A stretch of 5,589 bases of DNA, from positions 1-5,589 of the forward strand of contig DAOVTM010000279.1 in the NCBI GenBank assembly GCA_030633145.1, read 5' to 3'. Under the pieces are notes generated by a model. That model saw only the letters and a list, made by a program, of their open reading frames with translations. It was not told the origin of the DNA and did not search any database. A program made the translations under genes and the position numbers. This document shows positions 1-5,589 of this stretch, in pieces. Origin of the DNA: Desulfobulbaceae bacterium. GTDB lineage: Bacteria; Desulfobacterota; Desulfobulbia; Desulfobulbales; Desulfobulbaceae. Numbering within the stretch: position 1 is the stretch's first letter; each line of letters opens with the position of its first letter.

Positions 1-284
1 ATGGAGAAATCAAAAGTATATATAGAAACATCAGTTGTGAGTTATCTAACTTCACGACCGAGTAAAAATCCGATTACATTCGGCAGACAACAATTAACAC
101 AACAATGGTGGCAAGATAGAAGTTTGTCATTTGACATAGTTGTATCTGAGCTGGTTTTTCAGAAAGCATCAGCAGGAGACATAATATAGCAGCTCAAAAG
201 CGACTTGATTTTATCGAACCTATTCCATCGTTAAAAATTTCTAAAAATGCAATTTCTCTCTCTGAGAAACTCATATCTGATGGT
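1..284 (+). pseudogene. PIN-domain (VapC-like) toxin remnant, frameshifted and truncated
   Basis: The first 60 codons read as the start of a PIN-domain ribonuclease of the type whose intact members begin YIETSVVSYL, have a QQWW segment and then a SELV...ASAGD block; all three are visible here (residues 8-16, 34-37, 49-60). After GD (codon ending at 180) the frame hits TAG at 187-189. Reading from 180 in the third frame restores the family sequence (NIAAQKRLDFIE, then ISLSEKLISDG) up to about 284, so one base has been lost near 180-183. Family resemblance then stops; that frame stays open to a TAA at 363-365 but the expected C-terminal third, with the DDALH-like acidic motif and the TWN-like strand, is absent. 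Residue 55 is Lys where I expect the conserved Glu of the SELVxxE motif. Intact relatives are probably toxins of toxin-antitoxin pairs; no antitoxin is visible because the window begins at the ATG. The frameshift could be a sequencing error, but the missing C-terminus could not. Confidence 0.5.
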
Positions 285-460
285 TCCCACATACGGAGTT
301 TCGCAGGCTCGCTTACTTGTTGCGTAGAAACCAGTGGGTCAACCGGATGTAGCCATAAATTATAAAGAGGATACGTTATAAGCCTTGTAAGTCTAATAAT
401 TTCAGTAGAATATCGTGACCCACCCCCATCAACACCCACCAAACCCAAGGAAAATAATTC
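285..460. other. junction segment without a recognised gene
   Basis: This AT-rich stretch lies between the point where PIN homology stops and the ATG at 461. It contains an exact 8-bp inverted repeat, GTGGGTCA at 334-341 and TGACCCAC at 416-423, and no convincing gene. A minus-strand open frame (475 to 194) crosses it, but its second half is antisense to the PIN remnant and it has no family I recognise. The segment may be the edge of an insertion or deletion that removed the end of the PIN gene. Its last bases carry AAGGA at 447-451, a good ribosome binding site for the gene starting at 461. Confidence 0.4.
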
Positions 461-1078
461 ATGCCCTATGGACAATTTGATAGAATTGAACAGGTAGCCG
501 ATGCCTTTACCATTAAAGTAACACGAACATCATTTATAGATTTGCTGCCTGTTGCAATCGATAAGTATTTTTTGGCCAGGATGGGTCGGGCCTTATTAAA
601 TGATGTAAATTTTGTCAATGAATATGCAATACGGCAGCACATAATTACACCTATGCTGGACATAGTAGCAGACAACTATGAAGAATTGGAAGTTTGGTCG
701 GAAGTATCCTTTAACGTAAACTCTAAACTGAAACTTGAAGGAAAGCCTGATTATTTAATAGCCCCTTATGCAGACAACGGCGGGGTTGCAACTCCTCCCC
801 TGTGTATTATAGCGGCCAAGGAAACAGAATGGAAATAAGGCTGGTCTCATTCTTGGGTCGAAAGGTATGCTGCTTCCACGCAAGGAGCGAATATTTGTTA
901 CGGTGTTGTTACCACAGGAGAATTCTGGCAGTTTGCCAGATTGGAAGAATCAATCTTTACCAGAGATCCTGTCAAATTATCAGCCATTGAAAACCTGCAA
1001 AAGGTTCTTGATACCTTGAACTGGTTATTCAAAAAAACAGGTGAGCAGGTACAGGCAATGGGTGAGCGGGGTACATAG
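461..1078 (+). pseudogene. PD-(D/E)XK-like hypothetical protein, interrupted by one in-frame stop
   Basis: The ATG at 461 has AAGGA at 447-451, nine bases upstream. The frame runs 125 codons to TAA at 836-838 and then continues in the same frame for 79 more codons (from GWSHSW) to TAG at 1076-1078. The downstream part is clearly coding in style (YAASTQGA, CYGVVTTGEFWQF, LQKVLDTLNWLF) and joins without a gap, so a single nonsense change, for example CAA to TAA, explains the break. The whole product would be about 205 residues. It resembles hypothetical proteins with a restriction-nuclease-like core: a helical N-terminus (NEYAIRQHIITPML), then PDYLIAP (residues 94-100) and a strand with xAK (LCIIAAKE, residues 113-120). 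In relatives I expect ExK (VVEAK) there; Ala at residue 117 or the adjacent position would remove the acidic metal ligand. Function of the family is uncertain. The assignment to the PD-(D/E)XK fold rests on this motif pattern only. No recoding of TAA is known in bacteria, so the product is either truncated or the stop is a sequencing error. Confidence 0.7.
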
Positions 1079-1126
1079 GATCGACATAAATGGCTCTAAT
1101 GCTCCAGTGTGAATCTCCTATCTGCC

Positions 1127-2170
1127 CTATTCGTCGGCCATACCAGAAAGGTTAATTGCGGATTTATCGAACCGGGTTTGATAGGCAGTTTTTCCCCGGT
1201 ATTTTACAGGATGAACAAGAAAGGGCTGAGCGGCTTGCCCTCCCAATTTCCGTACAATAGCACTTTTCAGCCTCGATATCCGTTGTTGGAGCCAGTTTCT
1301 CTGCTGTTTTGGAGTTCGTTTACAGGCAACGGTTCGCACCCGGTCAAGCATACCGCTCAAAGGGCCGACAATCACGGCATAGACCTTGATATACTCTTCA
1401 ACAAAGGGGGCGGCATCCGATAAGAGGGGAGGTTCATTGTTTAATCTTCGCAGGCACAACCACAGATATACGCTCAGATCGGCTTTATCCATGGGTATGA
1501 TGATAGAGTTAAGCCGTACCTGCCGGGTAGCCACATTGATCTCCACGGTTACCGGTTCTGACAGTCGCTGAATCATGGACAGGTGTTCACTGAAGATACC
1601 CCGGCCTTTCTTGAGCGAACCGGGTATTTCTCTGCCCATGCGGATAAAAGGAATATCTGTCAGGTTAACCTTCGCCATCCCCGGACAACTCTCTATTTGA
1701 AGCGTTTGTATGACCATGAGTCGAGACAACTGATCCTGCTTTCTTCCGTATAAGCTGAGAGCGAAACCACTGTGAAAAGAGACGGCTTCATCGCATCCGG
1801 CAAGACAGAGGTGAATTACGCTGTTTTTCTGACTGGTCAACTGGTGTACCAGGGCGGTGATAAAATCAGCTCTGTCCAGGGTGGGTTCGTCATAGTCCAT
1901 GGTATGGATGTTATCCGGGAATAATGGCAGCCCCTCAGGAAAGTACTCCTGGCAAAATATGTGAAAATGACCCTTTTGATCGTTCGGGGCAAGGATTAAA
2001 TCCCATTCACAATCCATGCTGTTACTGGTTGTGAGAATATGTATATCTGTTGGAAGAAAGGATGGTTGGAACTCGAGAGCGAGATAATGGAGAAGAGAAG
2101 TAAGGAGGATCGGCGTTTTACCGGTGATATAAAGCAGGATACGCTGCGTGCAGGTATGGTAGAGTGTCAT
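1127..2170 (-). CDS. NE0113-family CARF protein (CRISPR-associated ring-nuclease-like) with winged-helix-like C-terminus
   Basis: This 347-residue protein matches the NE0113 family of CRISPR-associated CARF proteins (Pfam Cas_NE0113, TIGR02584; some databases label it ring nuclease Csm6). Visible landmarks in order: RILLYITGKTPILLTSLLHYL (first CARF strand and loop, residues 10-30), IHILTTS (43-49), the second ligand loop VIHLCLAGCDEAVSFHSGFALSLYG split across residues 118-142, LTDIPFIRMG (170-179), and a C-terminal region (about 207-340). In that region VEINVATRQVRL plus LSVYLWL and QQRISRLKSAIVRKLG resemble an OmpR-type winged helix. The ligand loop is odd: where the family has GGRKTM this protein has GCDEAV (residues 125-130, bases 1781-1798), losing the basic residue thought to contact or cut cyclic oligoadenylate. 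I see no HEPN R-x4-6-H motif, so it is not a classical Csm6 RNase. It is transcribed divergently from the effector/cas10 operon. The start at 2170 puts the first CARF strand at residue 10, as expected; the ribosome site is weak, and the next Met is residue 52, inside the domain. Confidence 0.85.
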   Translation of the reverse strand: MTLYHTCTQRILLYITGKTPILLTSLLHYLALEFQPSFLPTDIHILTTSNSMDCEWDLILAPNDQKGHFHIFCQEYFPEGLPLFPDNIHTMDYDEPTLDRADFITALVHQLTSQKNSVIHLCLAGCDEAVSFHSGFALSLYGRKQDQLSRLMVIQTLQIESCPGMAKVNLTDIPFIRMGREIPGSLKKGRGIFSEHLSMIQRLSEPVTVEINVATRQVRLNSIIIPMDKADLSVYLWLCLRRLNNEPPLLSDAAPFVEEYIKVYAVIVGPLSGMLDRVRTVACKRTPKQQRNWLQQRISRLKSAIVRKLGGQAAQPFLVHPVKYRGKTAYQTRFDKSAINLSGMADE

Positions 2171-2242
2171 GAGGGACGACCCAAAGATTATGAAAAAGCG
2201 TCAACCGGGAACAAAAGGATGCTGAAAAAAGTTGCGCACTGG

Positions 2243-2286
2243 AATAATAATCGGTTATCCTTATCCAGGAATCCATGATTATGATT
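2243..2286. repeat. imperfect inverted repeat, candidate operator
   Basis: AATAATAATC (2243-2252) and GATTATGATT (2277-2286) are complementary in nine of ten positions across a 24-base gap. The right arm shares its last base with the TTGACA box. A site of this shape next to a -35 box would suit a dimeric winged-helix or helix-turn-helix regulator. AT-rich simple sequence makes chance pairing possible. Confidence 0.3.
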
Positions 2287-2320
2287 TGACACATACCACA
2301 TACCAGGCCAGAGCTATAAA
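2286..2320 (+). promoter_or_regulatory. candidate sigma-70 promoter with over-long spacer, for the effector/cas10 operon
   Basis: A perfect -35 box TTGACA (2286-2291) and a -10-like TATAAA (2315-2320) precede the ribosome site by a few bases. The spacer is 23 bases, well beyond the usual 16-18, so as it stands the pair should be poor. The spacer contains a perfect 7-bp tandem repeat; with one copy the spacer would be 16. Either the promoter was weakened by this duplication, or the boxes are coincidental, or an activator compensates. Confidence 0.35.
2291..2304. repeat. perfect 7-bp tandem duplication (ACATACC x2)
   Basis: ACATACC occurs at 2291-2297 and again at 2298-2304 with no gap. It lies inside the spacer of the candidate operon promoter, its first base being the last base of TTGACA. 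Two copies of seven bases are enough for slipped-strand change to one or three copies, though at low rate. Confidence 0.8.
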
Positions 2321-2343
2321 CATGCACAGGAGTTCTCAACCCC

Positions 2344-3432
2344 ATGCCGCATAATACCTTTCGTAACCTTGTCTTACTGATTGGCACCAATCCCCTGCCC
2401 AACCTGGTAGCCGCTGATTTTTTTCTGGAAAACAACCAGTCCCTGGAAAAAATATGGCTCATCCATTCTGAGGAGAATGCCGTTCAGGCGGGTACTTTTA
2501 CGCAATGCGAGAATCTGGAGAAATTGCTTAGGCAGAGATGGGAGGGCAACCATCCGGCTCTGGAATTTCCCATGAAGAAGATCGCCATCGATGATGTCAG
2601 TGACGGGGAGCTGATTCAAAACGAGATTACCCGGCAGGTTGTCGGGAAATGGGAAGATGACTCCGATTTTCACCTGAACTACACCGGCGGTACCAAGGCT
2701 CTGGCCACCCATGCCTATCTGGCTCTGAAACGGTTGCAACACAGGGGACAGCGACCGTTCTCCTATCTTGACGGGAACAATTTTCGCTTGATCCTGGACA
2801 GGGAAGGAGTTTTTTCCGGTGCGGAAGACCTGCGAAAAACGGTGCATCTCTCTTTTAAAGAGCTAATAGAGCTGCATGATTATACCCGTGTCAACAAAAA
2901 CGAACCTTTTTCCTTTTCTAAAGAAGAGAAGCAGACCTTTCAAGATTGGGATCCAAAAAACGGTAATCAGCTCAAAAATGGTTTCATTCTGGAGAAAAAC
3001 CTCTATTCCTCTCTTCGAAAGACCTTTGCCGGACAGCTTGGCAAGGGTACGGGAAATACACTGGAGAGGAACTGGGTTATCAGGAAGGAAGGCTGGACGA
3101 CAGGCGAAAAGAACCGAAAGAACCAATTTGAGCTGGATGTCGTCTGGATGCACGGATACCATTTGACCGGTATCTCCTGCACCATCTCCACCCACAAGAA
3201 GGATGCAAAACTCAAGGGCTTTGAGATCATCCAACGCTGCCGGCAGATAGGCGGTGATGAGGCCAGGGCGGTCATTGCGGCCGGGCTTGGCAAACAGGCA
3301 ACCAGGGAGCTGCAGGAAGAGCTGGAATATGACACCGGGGGCAATAAAAAGAATATCCTTGCCCTGGGTCTAGCAGATTTACGCAATGAACAGATCTGTC
3401 TTGATGCCTTGGAGAAGTTTATTTTTTCCTGA
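2344..3432 (+). CDS. CARF-domain effector nuclease, Card1/Can2-like (DUF1887-related)
   Basis: This 362-residue protein has the two-part plan of type III CRISPR accessory nucleases activated by cyclic oligoadenylate. The N-terminal half is a CARF domain: first strand NLVLLIGTNPLPN (residues 8-20), IWLIHSEEN (37-45), and the ligand-binding loop NYTGGTKALATHAY (112-125) with the GGTK motif intact at 115-118. The C-terminal half looks like a restriction-type PD-(D/E)XK nuclease: an acidic helix GFILEKNLYSSL with Glu217, then FELDVVWMHGYHLTGISCT (262-280) with Asp265, then a Lys-rich helix KKDAKLKGFEII (285-296) and the QIGGDEARAV block (301-310). Where Card1-type enzymes carry ExK on the strand after the Asp, this protein has SCT (278-280), and the nearest lysines are 285 and 286, so the active site is atypical. 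Family enzymes nick DNA and/or cut RNA when activated; the substrate here is unknown. AGGAG at 2328-2332 serves the ATG at 2344. It is the first gene of the operon, 39 bases before cas10. Confidence 0.8.
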   Translation: MPHNTFRNLVLLIGTNPLPNLVAADFFLENNQSLEKIWLIHSEENAVQAGTFTQCENLEKLLRQRWEGNHPALEFPMKKIAIDDVSDGELIQNEITRQVVGKWEDDSDFHLNYTGGTKALATHAYLALKRLQHRGQRPFSYLDGNNFRLILDREGVFSGAEDLRKTVHLSFKELIELHDYTRVNKNEPFSFSKEEKQTFQDWDPKNGNQLKNGFILEKNLYSSLRKTFAGQLGKGTGNTLERNWVIRKEGWTTGEKNRKNQFELDVVWMHGYHLTGISCTISTHKKDAKLKGFEIIQRCRQIGGDEARAVIAAGLGKQATRELQEELEYDTGGNKKNILALGLADLRNEQICLDALEKFIFS

Positions 3433-3471
3433 ACAGGGAAAAAAAGAATCCCGAAACAGGAGAAAACCAAT

Positions 3472-5328
3472 ATGCAAACCTGCACTGCGGTACTGCTTGA
3501 TACCGTATCCATCCAGGGCTATATCTTCCAGAGCAACAGCCTCAAGGACAATATCGGTGCCTCCCACCTGGTGACAGAGATATTTATAAGCCATCTTGCC
3601 AAAGCCCTGGCCGAGGTCACAGCCCTTCCTTCCGCAGAAATCACCACCATCATTGAAAACTGGAAGAAAAGCGGCAGCAAGGGCCCCTGTCCGGCTGCGG
3701 AGATTCCCTTTGAATGCGGTTATATCGGCGGCGGCAATGCCCTCCTTTTCTTTTGCAGTCCATCACTTGCCAAGCAGTTTATTACCAGCTGGACCAGGCG
3801 GCTCCTGGTTCATGCCCCGGGCATGGCAACAGCAGTGGCTCTGGATGATGCTTTCCCTTCTGACCCTTCTGAGAGCGGAGGTTTTCAAGCTGCCCTGGGC
3901 AAACTGTTTCATCGGCTCAACGCCAACAAGGGGTGGTTCACACCTCAGGTACAGCTCCCCCGACACGGTATAACCACGGAGTGTAACCGCACCGGCCTGT
4001 CCGCAAACGGCTTTAATACGGGAGTGGATGAGTTTGTATCCGCAACTGCGTCCGCATTCATCAGTAGTGCAAAACAGTCCAGTGAGGAGCTGGAGAAAAA
4101 ATACCTGGAAGAGAGAGCGAAAGATTACTGCTTTTCCAATGAACTGGAAGATCTGGGCGGGCTGCCCGGAAAAGACAGTCATATCGCTGTGGTTCATATT
4201 GACGGCAACTCGGTGGGGGAGCTGTTCAGGGGGAGGGGGGCCAGGGATCTGAAAACCCTGCGCCAGCTGTCTTGTCGGATCAACAAGGGAATGGAAAACA
4301 GTTTTGACCGCCTGATCTCCCGGCTGACGGGTAAAGAGGATAAAGATGAAAAACTGTATGGCAAGATTATGCAAGCCCTGGGGCATGGCAGGGATCAAGA
4401 TGCGGTGGGTACACAGGAGTATAGAGTAAGCCGGGAGGTTTTGGAGCAACTGCGCCGGGACAACACTCTCCCGGAAGAAGACCTGTCTCTGCTTAAAAAG
4501 CGGATGCAGGACAGGCGTATGGGGGGTAAAAAGAAATTCCTGCATGAGTTGAAAAAGCGAACCGGACTGGAGTTTACCGGGAAGATAAGGACAGATTTTC
4601 TGGAAAGGGTAGAACAACGGAAAATACTACCCATCCGCCCGATCATCCTGGGCGGGGATGACCTGACCTTTGTCTGTGACGCAAAACTGGGGCTGTATTT
4701 CAGTGAGTGTATCATGAAGGAGTTTGCCAAAACCGAAATTGAAATTAAGGGTAAAAAACTGTCCTCCTGCGCAGGCGTTGCGGTTATTAAAACAAAGTAT
4801 CCCTTTTATCGGGGCTATAAACTTGCGGAAGAACTCTGTAAAAATGCTAAAAAGAGGCGAAAGGAACAGAAGGCCGCTGGTTCCTACCTGGATTTTCATA
4901 TTGCCCTGGGCAGTGTTACGGACACGCTGGAACAGATACGGGCTGCCGACTACCGAAATCACCACTTTACGGGTGACGAGGGATCACTCCTGTATCGGCC
5001 TTTTCCTCTGGATCCGGAAAAAAACTGTGCTGATGCCTCATTTGCCGAGCTGCGGTCAGCCCTGGCCGGTTTTCTCAAACCCGGTTGGTCAGAAGTCAGG
5101 CTCAATGAGCTGAACCGGGTACTCGTCCTGCCCAAGGATGAAAGAAGTGCTTTTATCCGTCACCTTGAGTACCGGAAGGTCTCCCTGCCTGAGCTTCCCG
5201 GAGGGAATGATTACATCCGGCATCTGTTTGCCGGCGGCAGAACACCCTATTTTGATTTGCTGGAAATCAAACGGTTTTATCCCGAATTCGTTCTCTCTTC
5301 TGAGGACTTCCAAGGAAAAAGAAGATGA
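3472..5328 (+). CDS. cas10: Cas10 (Cmr2/Csm1-like) signalling subunit lacking an HD domain
   Basis: This 618-residue protein is the large subunit of a type III CRISPR complex, which makes cyclic oligoadenylate from ATP when the complex binds target RNA. It begins directly with the first palm-like domain: LLDTVSIQGYIFQSNSL (8-24), NIGASHLV (27-34) and YIGGGNALLFF (84-94), a GGxx loop without catalytic acids. The second palm follows: VVHIDGNSVGELF (240-252), then the cyclase motif in IILGGDDLTF (391-400; GGDD is bases 4651-4662), then SSCAGVAVIKTKYPFYRGYKLAEEL (431-455 in two parts around KTKYPF) and LDFHI (473-477). A helical C-terminal domain fills about 520-618. No N-terminal HD nuclease is present, making it much shorter than Cmr2 proteins of about 900 residues, and I see no CxxC zinc-finger pairs. 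HD absent with GGDD kept is the pattern described for many type III-D Cas10 proteins, but divergent III-B cannot be excluded. AGGAG at 3458-3462 gives a good start at 3472. Its TGA overlaps the next gene's ATG (ATGA, 5325-5328), indicating translational coupling. Confidence 0.9.
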   Translation: MQTCTAVLLDTVSIQGYIFQSNSLKDNIGASHLVTEIFISHLAKALAEVTALPSAEITTIIENWKKSGSKGPCPAAEIPFECGYIGGGNALLFFCSPSLAKQFITSWTRRLLVHAPGMATAVALDDAFPSDPSESGGFQAALGKLFHRLNANKGWFTPQVQLPRHGITTECNRTGLSANGFNTGVDEFVSATASAFISSAKQSSEELEKKYLEERAKDYCFSNELEDLGGLPGKDSHIAVVHIDGNSVGELFRGRGARDLKTLRQLSCRINKGMENSFDRLISRLTGKEDKDEKLYGKIMQALGHGRDQDAVGTQEYRVSREVLEQLRRDNTLPEEDLSLLKKRMQDRRMGGKKKFLHELKKRTGLEFTGKIRTDFLERVEQRKILPIRPIILGGDDLTFVCDAKLGLYFSECIMKEFAKTEIEIKGKKLSSCAGVAVIKTKYPFYRGYKLAEELCKNAKKRRKEQKAAGSYLDFHIALGSVTDTLEQIRAADYRNHHFTGDEGSLLYRPFPLDPEKNCADASFAELRSALAGFLKPGWSEVRLNELNRVLVLPKDERSAFIRHLEYRKVSLPELPGGNDYIRHLFAGGRTPYFDLLEIKRFYPEFVLSSEDFQGKRR

Positions 5329-5589
5329 CCACCTGTACCTTGAGTATTGAACTGCAGTCTGCTGCTCTGGTCGGCTCCGGGAGCGGTTTCGGCTCGCTCA
5401 TTGACACGGATGTTGTTTTTGATGAGCTGGGGTTACCCTTTATCCCTGCGAAACGAATCAAGGGCTGCCTGCGGGATGCGGTCGTGGAGGTCACCGAGAT
5501 GCTGACCTGCGCCGGTGACCAGACAGCTGCCAAGAGAATGGAGAAAGCCATTAAAGATGTCTTTGGCAGGATCGGTTCCAGGCAGGGGA
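5325..5589 (+). CDS. RAMP-superfamily (Cas7/Csm3-like) backbone protein, partial at right edge
   Basis: The first 88 residues of an open frame that leaves the window. The ATG at 5325 overlaps the cas10 stop by four bases, with AAGGA at 5312-5316 eight bases upstream. The N-terminus has the RAMP pattern: a first strand TLSIELQSAALVGSGSGFG (5-23), then LIDTDVVFDELGLPFIPAKRIKGCLRD split around residue 36. PFIPAKRIKGCLR is this group's version of the PyIPGSSlKGalR signature of Csm3/Cmr4-type Cas7 proteins. Asp27 or Asp29 sits where the target-RNA-cleaving Asp of Csm3 lies, so backbone cleavage may be retained; that alignment is by eye. Such subunits line the crRNA in type III complexes. Whether it is a single Cas7 or a multi-domain fusion cannot be told from this fragment. 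Confidence 0.85.
   Translation, partial: MTTCTLSIELQSAALVGSGSGFGSLIDTDVVFDELGLPFIPAKRIKGCLRDAVVEVTEMLTCAGDQTAAKRMEKAIKDVFGRIGSRQG

Larger units (their letters stand above)
2171..2343. promoter_or_regulatory. divergent intergenic region between the CARF gene and the effector/cas10 operon
   Basis: These 173 bases must hold the start signals of both divergent genes. Toward the plus-strand operon there are TTGACA (2286-2291), TATAAA (2315-2320) and the ribosome site AGGAG (2328-2332), eleven bases before ATG 2344. Toward the minus-strand gene the only candidate is CATAAT (complement of 2187-2192) with TTGTTC (complement of 2209-2214) sixteen bases upstream. That pair is weak and would leave a leader of only about ten bases. 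An imperfect inverted repeat (2243-2286) and two short tandem repeats (TTATCC twice at 2255-2266; ACATACC twice at 2291-2304) sit in the middle, where an operator would be expected. Confidence 0.6.

Noticed and set aside
194..475. Minus-strand open frame of 93 codons
   Set aside because: Part of it is antisense to the PIN remnant, it has no family I recognise and no good ribosome site; kept only as a remark on the junction segment.
802..990. Plus-strand open frame overlapping the TAA at 836-838
   Set aside because: The conserved protein continues in the frame of 461-1078 on both sides of the stop; this other frame yields no family-like sequence, so no frameshift rescue is needed.
1109..1423. 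Plus-strand open frame opposite the NE0113 gene
   Set aside because: It is antisense to the conserved C-terminal region of the CARF protein and resembles nothing.
2187..2214. Minus-strand promoter CATAAT with TTGTTC for the CARF gene
   Set aside because: The -35 matches only half of consensus and the implied leader is about ten bases; mentioned within the intergenic entry but not listed as its own feature.
3422..3445. Dyad of TTTTTTCCTG and CAGGGAAAAAA at the end of the effector gene, possible terminator or attenuator
   Set aside because: The stem is almost all A-T with a bulge and a tiny loop, it overlaps the stop codon, and no separate T-run follows; more likely chance from A- and T-rich ends of the coding region and leader.
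3763..4617. Long minus-strand open frame (284 codons) inside cas10
   Set aside because: It is antisense to clearly conserved Cas10 motifs; its composition is that of a shadow frame.
1..5589. CRISPR array, tRNA or rRNA
   Set aside because: I saw no regularly spaced direct repeats, no cloverleaf and no rRNA-like sequence in the window.

Overview
The window is the edge of a type III CRISPR-Cas locus next to a strip of decayed genes. The proteins most resemble those of Gram-negative sediment or sulfur-cycle bacteria (Desulfobulbales-like or gammaproteobacterial). That placement is a weak inference from protein style and moderate GC only; no rRNA, tRNA or other phylogenetic marker is present, and no CRISPR array or cas1/cas2 lies in the window.

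Left flank (1-1078): visibly AT-richer DNA with two broken genes. First comes a PIN-domain (VapC-like) toxin gene with a one-base frameshift, cut off in its C-terminal third (1 to about 284). Then, after a short unexplained junction segment, comes a PD-(D/E)XK-like hypothetical gene (461-1078) interrupted by one in-frame TAA at 836-838.

CRISPR module (1127 to the right end): a minus-strand gene (2170 down to 1127) encodes an NE0113-family CARF protein with a winged-helix-like C-terminus. A 173-bp intergenic region separates it from a divergent plus-strand operon. That operon holds a CARF + PD-(D/E)XK-type effector related to Card1/Can2 (2344-3432), a short HD-less Cas10 with an intact GGDD cyclase motif (3472-5328), and the start of a Cas7/RAMP backbone gene (5325 to beyond the edge, ATGA overlap with cas10).

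Likely working model (inference from families): the RAMP subunits and Cas10 form the crRNA-guided complex. On target RNA binding, the Cas10 palm makes cyclic oligoadenylate, which the Card1-like CARF nuclease senses and answers by cutting nucleic acid. The NE0113 protein would normally bind or degrade the second messenger. Here its conserved ligand-loop GGRKTM-type motif reads GCDEAV, and its C-terminus looks like an OmpR-type winged helix, so it may be a sensor or regulator rather than an active ring nuclease. Absence of HD with GGDD retained suggests a III-D-like or divergent III-B system; the subtype cannot be fixed from this window.

The intergenic region has an unusual candidate promoter: consensus TTGACA and TATAAA boxes separated by 23 bp that contain a perfect 7-bp tandem duplication. 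One copy fewer would give a 16-bp spacer.
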